Part shown: positions 29,149-40,760 of the stretch, in pieces
How positions within the stretch are numbered: the first letter of the stretch is position 1
How the letters are laid out: every line of letters begins with the position of its first letter
Program-made: the position numbers and the translations under genes
Notes under the pieces: model-generated
Database searches by the model: none
Told to the model about the DNA's origin: nothing
The model's input: the letters and a program-made list of their open reading frames with translations, nothing else
NCBI RefSeq assembly: GCF_000723205.1
Contig: NZ_HG315671.1
Span: forward strand, 2,391,351-2,455,350
Source of the DNA: Formosa agariphila KMM 3901
GTDB lineage: Bacteria > Bacteroidota > Bacteroidia > Flavobacteriales > Flavobacteriaceae
Reading direction: 5' to 3'
DNA: 64,000 bases

Positions 29149-30015
29149 ATGAAAAAGTTATTTTTTATATTTTTTATTTCACTTTTACATAGCCATACTA
29201 ATATATCTGCTCAAGCTTGGGGATATAACAATAATCGTATGGCTGTGAGTTTTGACGGGAATAGTGCACCAGACAATGCCTATAAATGGCCAACAGGAGA
29301 TCCTGATGATTGGGGAGCAGCGGTAGCATCAGGAGCAATTATTGCCAAGTTAGGTTTGCAAGATAAAGTAGTTCATTTTTCTTATAATAATTTTATCGAT
29401 GCTCCTTCTGGACCCGATGAAGAAAATGAACTCAAAATTAGTTGTGATGGACTTATAGAACGTTGGGATTTTAATCCAAAAATATTTTTTGATGTTACAA
29501 CCAGTTTAGAACCTGCTATAAAAAATTTGGCTCTAGAAATTGGAACTTCCACAAAAGAAAACCCTTTGTATTTTATACATGCTGGACTTTCAGAATTTTT
29601 ATATTTGGTAGTAGAAGAAGTTATTAAGCAAGGAAATATTGAAGCTTTAAGTCATGTCTACTTACTTTCTCATAGCGGTTTTAATGAAAATGAAATAAGA
29701 CGCACATACCATCATACTTGGAACGACGTACAAGAGCTTTGTGGCAATAGAATTAATTATAAAAAAATTAAAGATCAAAACAATAAAACGGTTCCAAATG
29801 ATTTATGGCACTCCGGAAAAGATTTTTCAGTTTGGTATTGGATGAGAGACCATAAAGATCCAAACATACGTTGGATGTACAAAAGAATACAAGCACACAG
29901 TGGTGGCGTTGCAGATATTTCTGATTGTGGAATGTTTTACTTTTTATTAGTTGGAGACGACAATGGTACACCCGAAAAATTTAAACATTTTATTGGATCC
30001 GGAATTCTTAAATAA
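29149..30015 (+). CDS. Secreted protein of unknown function, nucleoside-hydrolase-like N-terminus
   Basis: A secreted protein of 288 residues (from the ATG at 29149; 291 from 29140) with a signal peptide ending NISAQA. I do not have a firm family name. The segment GDPDDWGAAVASGAIIAKLG resembles the Asp-rich metal loop and helix at the start of nucleoside hydrolase-like folds (pattern D-x-D-D then a hydrophobic helix). Other conserved-looking parts are YFIHAGLSEFLY, YLLSHSG, WYWMRDHKDPNIRWMYKR and SDCGMFYFLLVGDDNGTP. I recall similar proteins in marine polysaccharide loci and planctomycetes. It stands alone between two operons, with its own candidate promoter and a strong terminator. Confidence 0.75.
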   Translation: MKKLFFIFFISLLHSHTNISAQAWGYNNNRMAVSFDGNSAPDNAYKWPTGDPDDWGAAVASGAIIAKLGLQDKVVHFSYNNFIDAPSGPDEENELKISCDGLIERWDFNPKIFFDVTTSLEPAIKNLALEIGTSTKENPLYFIHAGLSEFLYLVVEEVIKQGNIEALSHVYLLSHSGFNENEIRRTYHHTWNDVQELCGNRINYKKIKDQNNKTVPNDLWHSGKDFSVWYWMRDHKDPNIRWMYKRIQAHSGGVADISDCGMFYFLLVGDDNGTPEKFKHFIGSGILK

Positions 30016-30122
30016 TACCGTTACTTAACTACAGAAAATATGTTTCAAACCATACGAAAGGTTTGCAACAATTAGTTCAAAATTGGCATCTAATCTACCT
30101 CAGTATCTTGATAAAAAACATA

Positions 30123-30152
30123 AAGCCCCATGATATATGGGGCTTATTATTT
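30123..30152. terminator. Rho-independent terminator
   Basis: AAGCCCCAT (30123-30131) pairs exactly with ATGGGGCTT (30137-30145) around a 5-base loop, followed by TATTATTTT. It ends the gene at 29149. Because A-rich bases precede it, it could also act on minus-strand transcripts from the sulfatase at 30283. Confidence 0.75.
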
Positions 30153-30282
30153 TAATTGAATAAATCATTTCATTTGTTAAAATTTAATAACAACAAAATG
30201 AATTTTTTACGTTAAATCTTTAAGATTTCATAATCAAAACAAAGAGTATTTATTGAAAATGAATAAAAGATTTCAACACGGA

Positions 30283-31977
30283 TTAATCGTTCCAATGTGC
30301 ATCAATTACTTTCTGTATATGGGGAAACTTATCTCCATCTTCTTCATTTAATTCCTTTCGTTTTACAAGGAGCTGCAGTTTTAAATCGGCAATCGTTTCA
30401 GCATATTTAGGATCGTTATAAGCATTATTCATCTCTTTTGGATCTTCTTGTAAATCATAGAATTCCCAAGCCGCCGGTGTATCCATTTCAAATGCATTAC
30501 CCCAACTTTTTTTGTTCCATGTGGCATTTGGATCTTTTGTATCTACCCAATATTTTCCATAAAAGAAAATAAGTTTATAACGTTTAGTTCTTAATCCAAA
30601 ATGAGCTGGATTAGCATGTTTATGTGCCATATGCATCCAATATCGATAATATGTAGATTGTTGCCAACCTTCAGGTTCTTCTCCTGTTTCTAGAATCGTT
30701 TTAAAACTATGACCTTGCATTTGTTCTGGTGCCGTACCTCCTGCTAAATCAATAAGTGTTGGTGCAAAATCTGTATTATTAATAATTGCATCACTACGTG
30801 TTCCTGCTTTTATACTTTCAGGATATCTAACAATAAAAGGCATACGTAAAGATTCTTCATACATCCAACGCTTATCAATATAATCATGCTCTCCCAACAT
30901 AAACCCTTGATCTCCTGTGTATACGATTATAGTGTTTTCGTATAACCCTTCATCTTTCAAGAATTGTATCATTCTAGCAACATTATCATCTACACCTTTA
31001 ACACATCGTAAATAGCGTTTTAAATACTCTTGATACGTTTCGTGTGTATATTCTTTATCTGACAATAAATCATATGATTTATTTGTTGAATTAAACTCTG
31101 GATCAGATTTTGCAATTGATTTTTTATCCCACATTGTCATCCCCATACTTCTAATCGTATTTCGCCTTGAAACAGAAGACCCAATAACATGAATTAAAGA
31201 ATCATTTGCTCCTCGGGTTGCTATAGATCCATTGTTTCCGTTATCATAAAGACTTTCGGGTTCCGGGATGTGCGTGTCTTTTAAATAGTCCTTGTAACGT
31301 GGTGCATATTCAAAATTATCATGTGGAGCCTTAAATTGGTACATCAACATAAACGGTTTATTCTTATCCCTTTTATTTTTTAACCAATCTATTGAAATGT
31401 CTGTAATTACATCTGAACTATGACCTTTATATTGTTTACCTTCAAATTCAGGATCGTGTTCTAAAGCAAAATTCATCCCTGTTTCTGTGAGTACCGGATC
31501 AAAATAAGTGCCTTGTTCACCATGAGCGGTGAGCACATTGTAATAATCAAAATTCGGCTTAGATGATAAATGATACTTCCCTATTAATGCTGTCTGATAT
31601 CCTAATTTCTTTATTTCTGTAGGTAAATATTGATTTTCTGTAGGTAATACACCTTCTAAATCTAACACTCCATTTGCTTGACTATATTGTCCAGTAAGTA
31701 TAGTTGCTCTACTTGGTGTGCAAATAGAGTTTGTAACGAAGCAATTATTAAAAATCATACCTTCATTAGCAATTTTATCTATCGTTGGTGTGGGATTCAA
31801 TTTCGCCAATCGACTGCCATAAACCCCAACTGCCTGAGTAGTATGGTCGTCTGACATGATATATAAAATATTAGGTTTTTGCTTCGGAACTTCCTCTTCA
31901 ACCTTTTTAGCACAACTCGTAAAACAAATTGCAACACTTGCTATGCAAATTATATGTGAATAGATTTTATTAAGCAT
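30283..31977 (-). CDS. Sulfatase (formylglycine type), lipoprotein, possibly S1_11
   Basis: A 564-residue S1-family sulfatase, which hydrolyses sulfate esters with a formylglycine made from Cys 86 in CTPSR (86-90). Metal-binding Asp 43 and 44 lie in YIMSDDH. Other family motifs are GKYHLSSKP, YTGDQGFMLGEHDYIDKRWMY and a C-terminal KRYKLIFFYG. The lipobox FTSC gives Cys 22, so the enzyme is membrane-anchored. The pattern NSICTPSRATILTGQYSQAN recalls subfamily S1_11, which includes 6-O-sulfatases acting on GlcNAc and on the L-galactose-6-sulfate of porphyran; that assignment is from memory. It is the last gene of the minus-strand unit, after the mutarotase. Confidence 0.9.
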   Translation of the reverse strand: MLNKIYSHIICIASVAICFTSCAKKVEEEVPKQKPNILYIMSDDHTTQAVGVYGSRLAKLNPTPTIDKIANEGMIFNNCFVTNSICTPSRATILTGQYSQANGVLDLEGVLPTENQYLPTEIKKLGYQTALIGKYHLSSKPNFDYYNVLTAHGEQGTYFDPVLTETGMNFALEHDPEFEGKQYKGHSSDVITDISIDWLKNKRDKNKPFMLMYQFKAPHDNFEYAPRYKDYLKDTHIPEPESLYDNGNNGSIATRGANDSLIHVIGSSVSRRNTIRSMGMTMWDKKSIAKSDPEFNSTNKSYDLLSDKEYTHETYQEYLKRYLRCVKGVDDNVARMIQFLKDEGLYENTIIVYTGDQGFMLGEHDYIDKRWMYEESLRMPFIVRYPESIKAGTRSDAIINNTDFAPTLIDLAGGTAPEQMQGHSFKTILETGEEPEGWQQSTYYRYWMHMAHKHANPAHFGLRTKRYKLIFFYGKYWVDTKDPNATWNKKSWGNAFEMDTPAAWEFYDLQEDPKEMNNAYNDPKYAETIADLKLQLLVKRKELNEEDGDKFPHIQKVIDAHWND

Positions 31978-32020
31978 AATGATTTAGTTTTTTTGAGTAA
32001 ATTATATTAATGATTTAATT

Positions 32021-32371
32021 TTAGATTAACTGAAATATTTTTTCCATTTCAACCCATTTTTCTCCATTTTTTGCCCAAGGAACTCCTAGTTGATATTTCC
32101 ACATTAACATTTCCCATTCTTGGACCTTAGGATTATTAGCATCCATTTCTGCTTTTTTATTTGGATTAAATGACGAATCACATTCCATAATCATGAACAT
32201 TCTATTTCCTGTTAAATAAATTTGCATATCTACAATTCCTGCCGATTTTATACTTTCTGTTATTTCAGGCCATGCTTTTCCTTTAGCATGAAAGTCCTTG
32301 TATTCTGCAATAAGTTTCTGATTATTTATTAAATCGCAAGTCAAACAATATCTAGTCGTTTCAGTAATCAT
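32021..32371 (-). CDS. L-rhamnose mutarotase family protein (DUF718)
   Basis: A 116-residue cytoplasmic protein of the RhaM/YiiL family, which interconverts anomers of 6-deoxy-L-sugars. The start at 32371 is preferred because it lies 7 bases after the permease stop and fits the family length of about 105-115; the longer open frame to 32425 would overlap the permease. The active-site region is DFHAKGKAWPEI with His 28, and the end holds MLMWKYQLGVPW. In loci with fucose permeases this family probably acts on L-fucose or, as suggested here, L-galactose, feeding the dehydrogenase that oxidises one anomer. Confidence 0.85.
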   Translation of the reverse strand: MITETTRYCLTCDLINNQKLIAEYKDFHAKGKAWPEITESIKSAGIVDMQIYLTGNRMFMIMECDSSFNPNKKAEMDANNPKVQEWEMLMWKYQLGVPWAKNGEKWVEMEKIFQLI

Positions 32372-32378
32372 AATACAA

Positions 32379-33716
32379 TTAAATTTTTGAAGATTTATAT
32401 GTACTGTAGCCATAATACGCCACAACAGTTAAACAAATTAAGGGTAGTATAAAAGAAAAATTTACCTCAGGTATATAACCTAATATCTTTTCGTCTGAAA
32501 ATCCTGGTCCGCCCCAATCTAAAATACTTCCCTGTAAGACTGGCATTAATGCACCACCAACAATGGCCATTACAAGTCCTGCTGAACCTATTTTTGCTTC
32601 ATCGCCCATATCTTTTAAAGCAATTCCATAAATAGTAGGAAACATGATAGACATGAATACTGAAACAGACACCAAAGAGATTAACCCAGCCATTCCTGGC
32701 AAAACAACAGCTCCTGCCGAACATACAACACCTCCAATACCAAAAAGCATTAAAATTTTAGAAGGATTAATACGTTTCATTAATGCTGTTCCAATCCATC
32801 TCCCTACTAAAAAAGAAACCATAGCAGCGACATTAAAATAAGTTGCCGTTAAACTCCACCCTTGAGTTTCATTTAAATTATCTACATATTGAAAAATATA
32901 GGTCCAACACATAATTTGTGCTCCCACATAAAAAGCTTGAGTAACGACACCTTGCACATAATTTTTATTAGCAAATAACTTTTTAAAAGAATCTGAGATA
33001 CTTATTTTTTCTTCTTCTATAGATTTTGGAAATTTCATAAAAATAACGACTACCATTATTAAAACAACTAATAACCCTAAACCTATATATGGTAAACTTA
33101 TTACACTTAAATCATTATCACGAATTACAGCAATCTCTTCTACAGGAAGGGCATTATAAGCCTCTCGCGTATAATCGTCTGAACGTAATGCATTAATCAC
33201 AAAAACTTGCGCGATAATCATTCCGAATAAAGACCCTACAGGATTAAAGGCTTGCGCTAAATTTAGACGCTGTGTCGCTGTTTCTCTGTCTCCTAAGGAT
33301 AGAATTAAAGGATTTGAAGTTGTTTCTAAAAATGCTAAACCACATGTAATCACCCAAAGGGAAATTAAGAAATAAGTAAATTCTGCATTTACTGCAGCAG
33401 GATAAAATAAAAATGCTCCAATAGCATATAAAGCCAAACCTAAAACAATCCCCGATTTATAACTATATTTTCTAATGAATAAAGCAGCAGGTAACGCCAT
33501 AAAAAAGTACCCAAAATAGAAAGCAAACTGAACTAATGAAGCTTGAGTATTCGATAATTCTGGCATCACTTTTTTAAAAGCAGACACCATAGGATTCGTT
33601 AAGTCATTTGCTATTCCCCAAAGAGCAAAGAGAGATGTTATAATAATGAATGGAAAAAGAAGTTCTTTACGAACCACAGGTATTTTTGTTTTCATTTCTT
33701 TAATATTTTTTTTCAC
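32379..33716 (-). CDS. fucP: FucP-type MFS sugar:proton symporter
   Basis: A 445-residue inner-membrane transporter of the fucose permease group in the major facilitator superfamily, with about 12 membrane helices. Typical parts are FALWGIANDLTNPMVSAFKK in helix 1, FAFYFGYFFMALPAAL in helix 2, and LAFLETTSNPLILSLG with NLAQAFNPVGSLFG in helices 4-5. E. coli FucP carries L-fucose and also L-galactose and D-arabinose, so it suits either sugar. The gene follows GH29 after a hairpin terminator and is followed within 7 bases by the mutarotase. Confidence 0.9.
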   Translation of the reverse strand: MKKNIKEMKTKIPVVRKELLFPFIIITSLFALWGIANDLTNPMVSAFKKVMPELSNTQASLVQFAFYFGYFFMALPAALFIRKYSYKSGIVLGLALYAIGAFLFYPAAVNAEFTYFLISLWVITCGLAFLETTSNPLILSLGDRETATQRLNLAQAFNPVGSLFGMIIAQVFVINALRSDDYTREAYNALPVEEIAVIRDNDLSVISLPYIGLGLLVVLIMVVVIFMKFPKSIEEEKISISDSFKKLFANKNYVQGVVTQAFYVGAQIMCWTYIFQYVDNLNETQGWSLTATYFNVAAMVSFLVGRWIGTALMKRINPSKILMLFGIGGVVCSAGAVVLPGMAGLISLVSVSVFMSIMFPTIYGIALKDMGDEAKIGSAGLVMAIVGGALMPVLQGSILDWGGPGFSDEKILGYIPEVNFSFILPLICLTVVAYYGYSTYKSSKI

Positions 33717-33736
33717 AAGTAGATTCTCTAATTAAA

Positions 33737-33770
33737 AAAAGAGTACACTATTAATTTGGTGTACTCTTTT
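33737..33770 (-). terminator. Intrinsic terminator between GH29 and the permease
   Basis: AAAAGAGTACAC (33737-33748) and GTGTACTCTTTT (33759-33770) form a perfect 12-bp stem with a 10-base loop. Read on the minus strand, the stem is followed by a run of seven T, so it should stop or attenuate transcripts coming from GH29. Confidence 0.75.
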
Positions 33771-33798
33771 AAATCAAACTAAATTAACAAACTACAAA

Positions 33799-35349
33799 CT
33801 ATTTATTATTATTCATTTTTAAGTCTAAAACAAAAGCAAAATCGCCTGGTTTTTCTTTAGGTAATTTCACTTCTAAACCTTCAGGTGTTAACGACCATTT
33901 TAAAGTAGCATCGCTACCTAAAAGCTTCACATCCAAAACGTCATCTTCACCATTAGTAATTGATTTAATTATTACACTTCCACTTTCAGGCCATGCCATC
34001 ATTATTGCAAAGACGTGATTATCTTTGGTTGTAAAACGTATATCTTGTCCCGTAAAATCTTTATTTTTACCTTCAGAATGATGACCTTCTTCTACTTCTG
34101 TCGGACCTTCTCCAAATACTCTCCAATAGTTGGTATCATAAATCGCTTCACCATTTATATCTAACCAATGTCCAATTTGTAATAATATATCTTTTTGATC
34201 TTCTGGTATTGTTCCGTCTGCTTTTGGTCCTACATTAAGTAATAAATTTCCATTTTTTGAAACGATATCGACTAAATCATCTACTAATTGATTAGCTGTT
34301 TTAGATTGCCAATTGGTTACATAAGACCACGAATTCTTACCAATAGAGGTATCTGTTTGCCAAGGCAACTTTCTAATTCCTGGCAATTTCCCTCGTTCTA
34401 AATCATAAATTACAGTCCCTTCAGGAAATGCTTCGTGATCAAAATTCTTATCATTTATCACCACTTCTTTCCCCCATTCAAGACCTTTATTGTAATAATA
34501 AGCCGCTATTTTTGGTCTTAAATCTTTAAAATCTGGAATATCTAAATAGAAATCGAACCATAAAATATCTGGCTGATAATTATCAATTAAATCAACGGTT
34601 CTATCCCACCAACGTTGTTTAAAGGCGTCGGAAACTGGTTCTCTTAGGTTTTTCCCTTTGCTAGAATATAAATCAGCATATTCAGGGTCTGTTGTATCAA
34701 ACTTATCTTTTTTATTAAAGAAAGACCAGTTAAACGCAAAGTGAGAAGATGCACCCATAATCATACCTTGAGAACGTCCTTCTTTAAAAAGTTCTCCAAG
34801 AACATCGCGTTTAGGTCCCATATCTACAGAATTCCAACGTGTTGTATTAGATTTGTACATGGCAAATCCATCATGATGATCGGCTACTGGAATAACATAT
34901 TTTGCACCAGATTTTTTAAATAAATCAATCCACTCTTTGGCATCAAAGTTTTCACCTTTAAACATTGGAATAAAGTCTTTATAACCAAATTTTTTCTGAT
35001 CACCCCACTCCTTTTTATGATGTAAGTACACATCTGAAGGTCCCATTTTAGACAATTTTAATTGAGCTGTAAAGTTTGCAGAATCCATGTACATTTGTCT
35101 TGGATACCATTCTGAACTATATGCAGGAACGGCATATGCTCCCCAGTGTATAAAAATTCCGAATTTTTTCTGATTAAACCATTTAGGGTCTTTATAATTG
35201 GCTTTAATTGACTCCCAATTAGGTTCAAATCGAGGTTCATCATTTTTTTCCACTACAGGTGTTACTGCGTCTTTCTTCTTTTCGCAAGATGATGTTACAA
35301 CATTTAGAACCACCATTAAAACTAAAACTATCTTGTTATGTATTTTCAT
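33799..35349 (-). CDS. GH29 alpha-L-fucosidase / alpha-L-galactosidase, lipoprotein
   Basis: A 516-residue exo-glycosidase of family GH29, a retaining enzyme that removes alpha-L-fucose and in some members alpha-L-galactose. The lipobox is SSC at Cys 22. The fold begins FNQKKFGIFIHWGAYAVPAY (about 58-77), followed by VADHHDGFAMY (His 158, 159) and DILWFDFYLD, where Asp 266 is the expected nucleophile. Many GH29 enzymes have WFDG here, so the Phe after the Asp is a local difference. GNLLLNVGPKADG is another family mark. Placement beside an L-galactose route suggests that L-galactose, possibly after desulfation, is the natural leaving sugar. Confidence 0.92.
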   Translation of the reverse strand: MKIHNKIVLVLMVVLNVVTSSCEKKKDAVTPVVEKNDEPRFEPNWESIKANYKDPKWFNQKKFGIFIHWGAYAVPAYSSEWYPRQMYMDSANFTAQLKLSKMGPSDVYLHHKKEWGDQKKFGYKDFIPMFKGENFDAKEWIDLFKKSGAKYVIPVADHHDGFAMYKSNTTRWNSVDMGPKRDVLGELFKEGRSQGMIMGASSHFAFNWSFFNKKDKFDTTDPEYADLYSSKGKNLREPVSDAFKQRWWDRTVDLIDNYQPDILWFDFYLDIPDFKDLRPKIAAYYYNKGLEWGKEVVINDKNFDHEAFPEGTVIYDLERGKLPGIRKLPWQTDTSIGKNSWSYVTNWQSKTANQLVDDLVDIVSKNGNLLLNVGPKADGTIPEDQKDILLQIGHWLDINGEAIYDTNYWRVFGEGPTEVEEGHHSEGKNKDFTGQDIRFTTKDNHVFAIMMAWPESGSVIIKSITNGEDDVLDVKLLGSDATLKWSLTPEGLEVKLPKEKPGDFAFVLDLKMNNNK

Positions 35350-35559
35350 GTATACATTTTGTGTTAATTGAAGCCAAATGCTTCATGTATTAATTAATAT
35401 TTTTAAAAAGTAAATAGTAAAATTTAGTGGTTCTTAAAAACGAACCGTTAACACTAATTTTTATTTTACCTGTTTACAAATATTATTTTTTTATAAAAAA
35501 GGATATGCGACATATGTTTTTTATAGTAAAACAAATGGCCTAACTACAGGAACAATCCC

Positions 35560-38955
<3,396 letters not shown>

Positions 38956-39903
38956 TTAAAACTTATCTAAAATAATGTCTGTAATTTCGTTGAAAATAGA
39001 TGCTTCTAATTTCCCTTCATCCCAAGCATTTAACAAATCTACCATTTGTTCTTTTTTAGTAGGCCCCACAACGACTCTGTCGGCTTCTTTTATTGAGAAA
39101 ACATATCTTAATGCTAATCGTGACAATGGAATGCTATGTTTTAGAGCGATATCATTTATTTTAAGGGCGGTATCCACATCTAAATTGGTAATCCATTCGT
39201 TATTCGGTCTGTCTTCATTGTACTCCTTTAAACGTCTACCTAACAGCCCCATATGTAAAGCTGACGCTGCATAATAGGCAATGTTTTCATTTTTAATTTG
39301 AGGAATATCTCTTTCAAATCCTGATAAATTACAAGCATCCATTTTTAAAAAGCCTGAAAGCACATCAAAATTATCTTTTATCATATGAGGATAAAATGGT
39401 TCTGTTGGATTTCCTCCAATGCCTAACATACCTACAATTCCTTCTTTTTTTAAACCATTCAAACATTCCATGATTTCGTCCATACGTTCTACCGGCACTA
39501 AATGTGGTTCGTGTAAAAACAATAAATCGATTTTATCGACTCCTATCACTTCTAAACTTTCGTACACACTTTTCTTCATACTTTCTGGAGAATAATCTAC
39601 AATACAATCATCTGCTCTATCTGCGCGTAAACGCCCTACTTTAGTACTAATAAATGGTTTTTCTCCAGTCCATAATTTTAATGTTTTTCCTAAATATTCT
39701 TGAGATTTGTTATAGGATGGCGCCGTATCGAAAACACGAACTCCATTCTCTAAAGCATACATTAAAGTTCCAACTGCATCTTTTTCTTCTATAGATCTCC
39801 AAACTCCTCCTAAACCAGAACAACCACAAACTAATCTGCTCTCGTTATTGAAGAATTCACTTTTTTTATAATCTCCCTCTATATATGTTGGTCTTGTAAT
39901 CAT
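38956..39903 (-). CDS. Aldo/keto reductase, probable L-galactose/L-fucose 1-dehydrogenase
   Basis: A 315-residue cytoplasmic NAD(P)-dependent aldo/keto reductase. The catalytic tetrad is visible as Asp 59 (VFDTAPSY), Tyr 64, Lys 88 (FISTKVGR) and His 131 (LLFLHEPH). The overall pattern resembles bacterial D-threo-aldose 1-dehydrogenase (L-fucose dehydrogenase) and plant L-galactose dehydrogenase, both of which oxidise the sugar C1 to a lactone. It is followed upstream in transcription order by a lactonase gene 11 bases away, which fits lactone formation. The expected product in this locus is L-galactono-lactone; L-fucose is the main alternative substrate. Confidence 0.85.
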   Translation of the reverse strand: MITRPTYIEGDYKKSEFFNNESRLVCGCSGLGGVWRSIEEKDAVGTLMYALENGVRVFDTAPSYNKSQEYLGKTLKLWTGEKPFISTKVGRLRADRADDCIVDYSPESMKKSVYESLEVIGVDKIDLLFLHEPHLVPVERMDEIMECLNGLKKEGIVGMLGIGGNPTEPFYPHMIKDNFDVLSGFLKMDACNLSGFERDIPQIKNENIAYYAASALHMGLLGRRLKEYNEDRPNNEWITNLDVDTALKINDIALKHSIPLSRLALRYVFSIKEADRVVVGPTKKEQMVDLLNAWDEGKLEASIFNEITDIILDKF

Positions 39904-39914
39904 CTTTTCTTCAT

Positions 39915-40742
39915 TTATAAATTGTAAAATTCTACAGCATTTAATCCCATGATAGCTCGTTGTTCTTCGAGACTTAATTTTGCTATAAAATCGGTTGTTA
40001 TTTTTTTTACTTTTTCATAGTTCCCTGCTACTAAACACACTGGCCAATCCGAACCAAACAAGATTCTTTCTACCCCAAATACATTTAAAACCAGTCGCAT
40101 ATAAGGTAATAACGCCTCATAAGTCCAAGTTTTATAATCGGCTTCAGTAATCATTCCTGATAATTTACAATACACATTTTGTTGTTTTGCAATTTCTGTC
40201 ATTAACACAGCCCAACCTTCATAAAAACCATCTTTAATATAAGGTTTAGCAATGTGATCAATTACAAATTTGATGTTTGGAAATTGTTTAACAAACTCTA
40301 AAACCGCTCCTAATTGATGTGGAAACACCAAGATATCGTAAGTAAAATTGTTTTTTTCAAGTTTAGAGATACCTTTTAAAAAATCTGGTCTTAATAAAAA
40401 ATTGGGGTCTGCTTCGCCTTGAACAATATGACGGAATCCTTTTACTTTATCAAATTGACTATAATGTTCTAAAACTGTATCGATGTCATTCCCTCTAAAA
40501 TCTACCCAACCAACAATGCCTTTTATAAAATCATTCTTAGCAGCCAAGTCTATTAAAAAATTGGTTTCTTCTAGCGTTTGATCTGATTGTATAGCAACAC
40601 ACCCATCGATATTATTTTGATTATAAATTAGTTTTAAATCTAACGGCATAAAATCTTTACGAATATTTGCCATATCATCATCTATCCAGCTATGTTTTAC
40701 AGGCTCGTATTTCCAAAAATGTTGATGAGAATCTATTGTCAT
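39915..40742 (-). CDS. Amidohydrolase-family sugar lactonase
   Basis: A 275-residue cytoplasmic hydrolase of the amidohydrolase_2 group, related to L-fuconolactonase and L-rhamnono-lactonase. Metal-binding His 6 and 8 lie in IDSHQHFW at the N-terminus; other marks are KFVIDHIAKP in the middle and RILFGSDWPV near the C-terminus. The length matches the group (about 275-290). It lies between the tagaturonate reductase and the aldo/keto reductase genes, with 18- and 11-base gaps, so it is part of the same transcript. In the proposed route it opens L-galactono-lactone to L-galactonate. Confidence 0.88.
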   Translation of the reverse strand: MTIDSHQHFWKYEPVKHSWIDDDMANIRKDFMPLDLKLIYNQNNIDGCVAIQSDQTLEETNFLIDLAAKNDFIKGIVGWVDFRGNDIDTVLEHYSQFDKVKGFRHIVQGEADPNFLLRPDFLKGISKLEKNNFTYDILVFPHQLGAVLEFVKQFPNIKFVIDHIAKPYIKDGFYEGWAVLMTEIAKQQNVYCKLSGMITEADYKTWTYEALLPYMRLVLNVFGVERILFGSDWPVCLVAGNYEKVKKITTDFIAKLSLEEQRAIMGLNAVEFYNL

Positions 40743-40760
40743 TTTATCTTGTTTTGGAAT

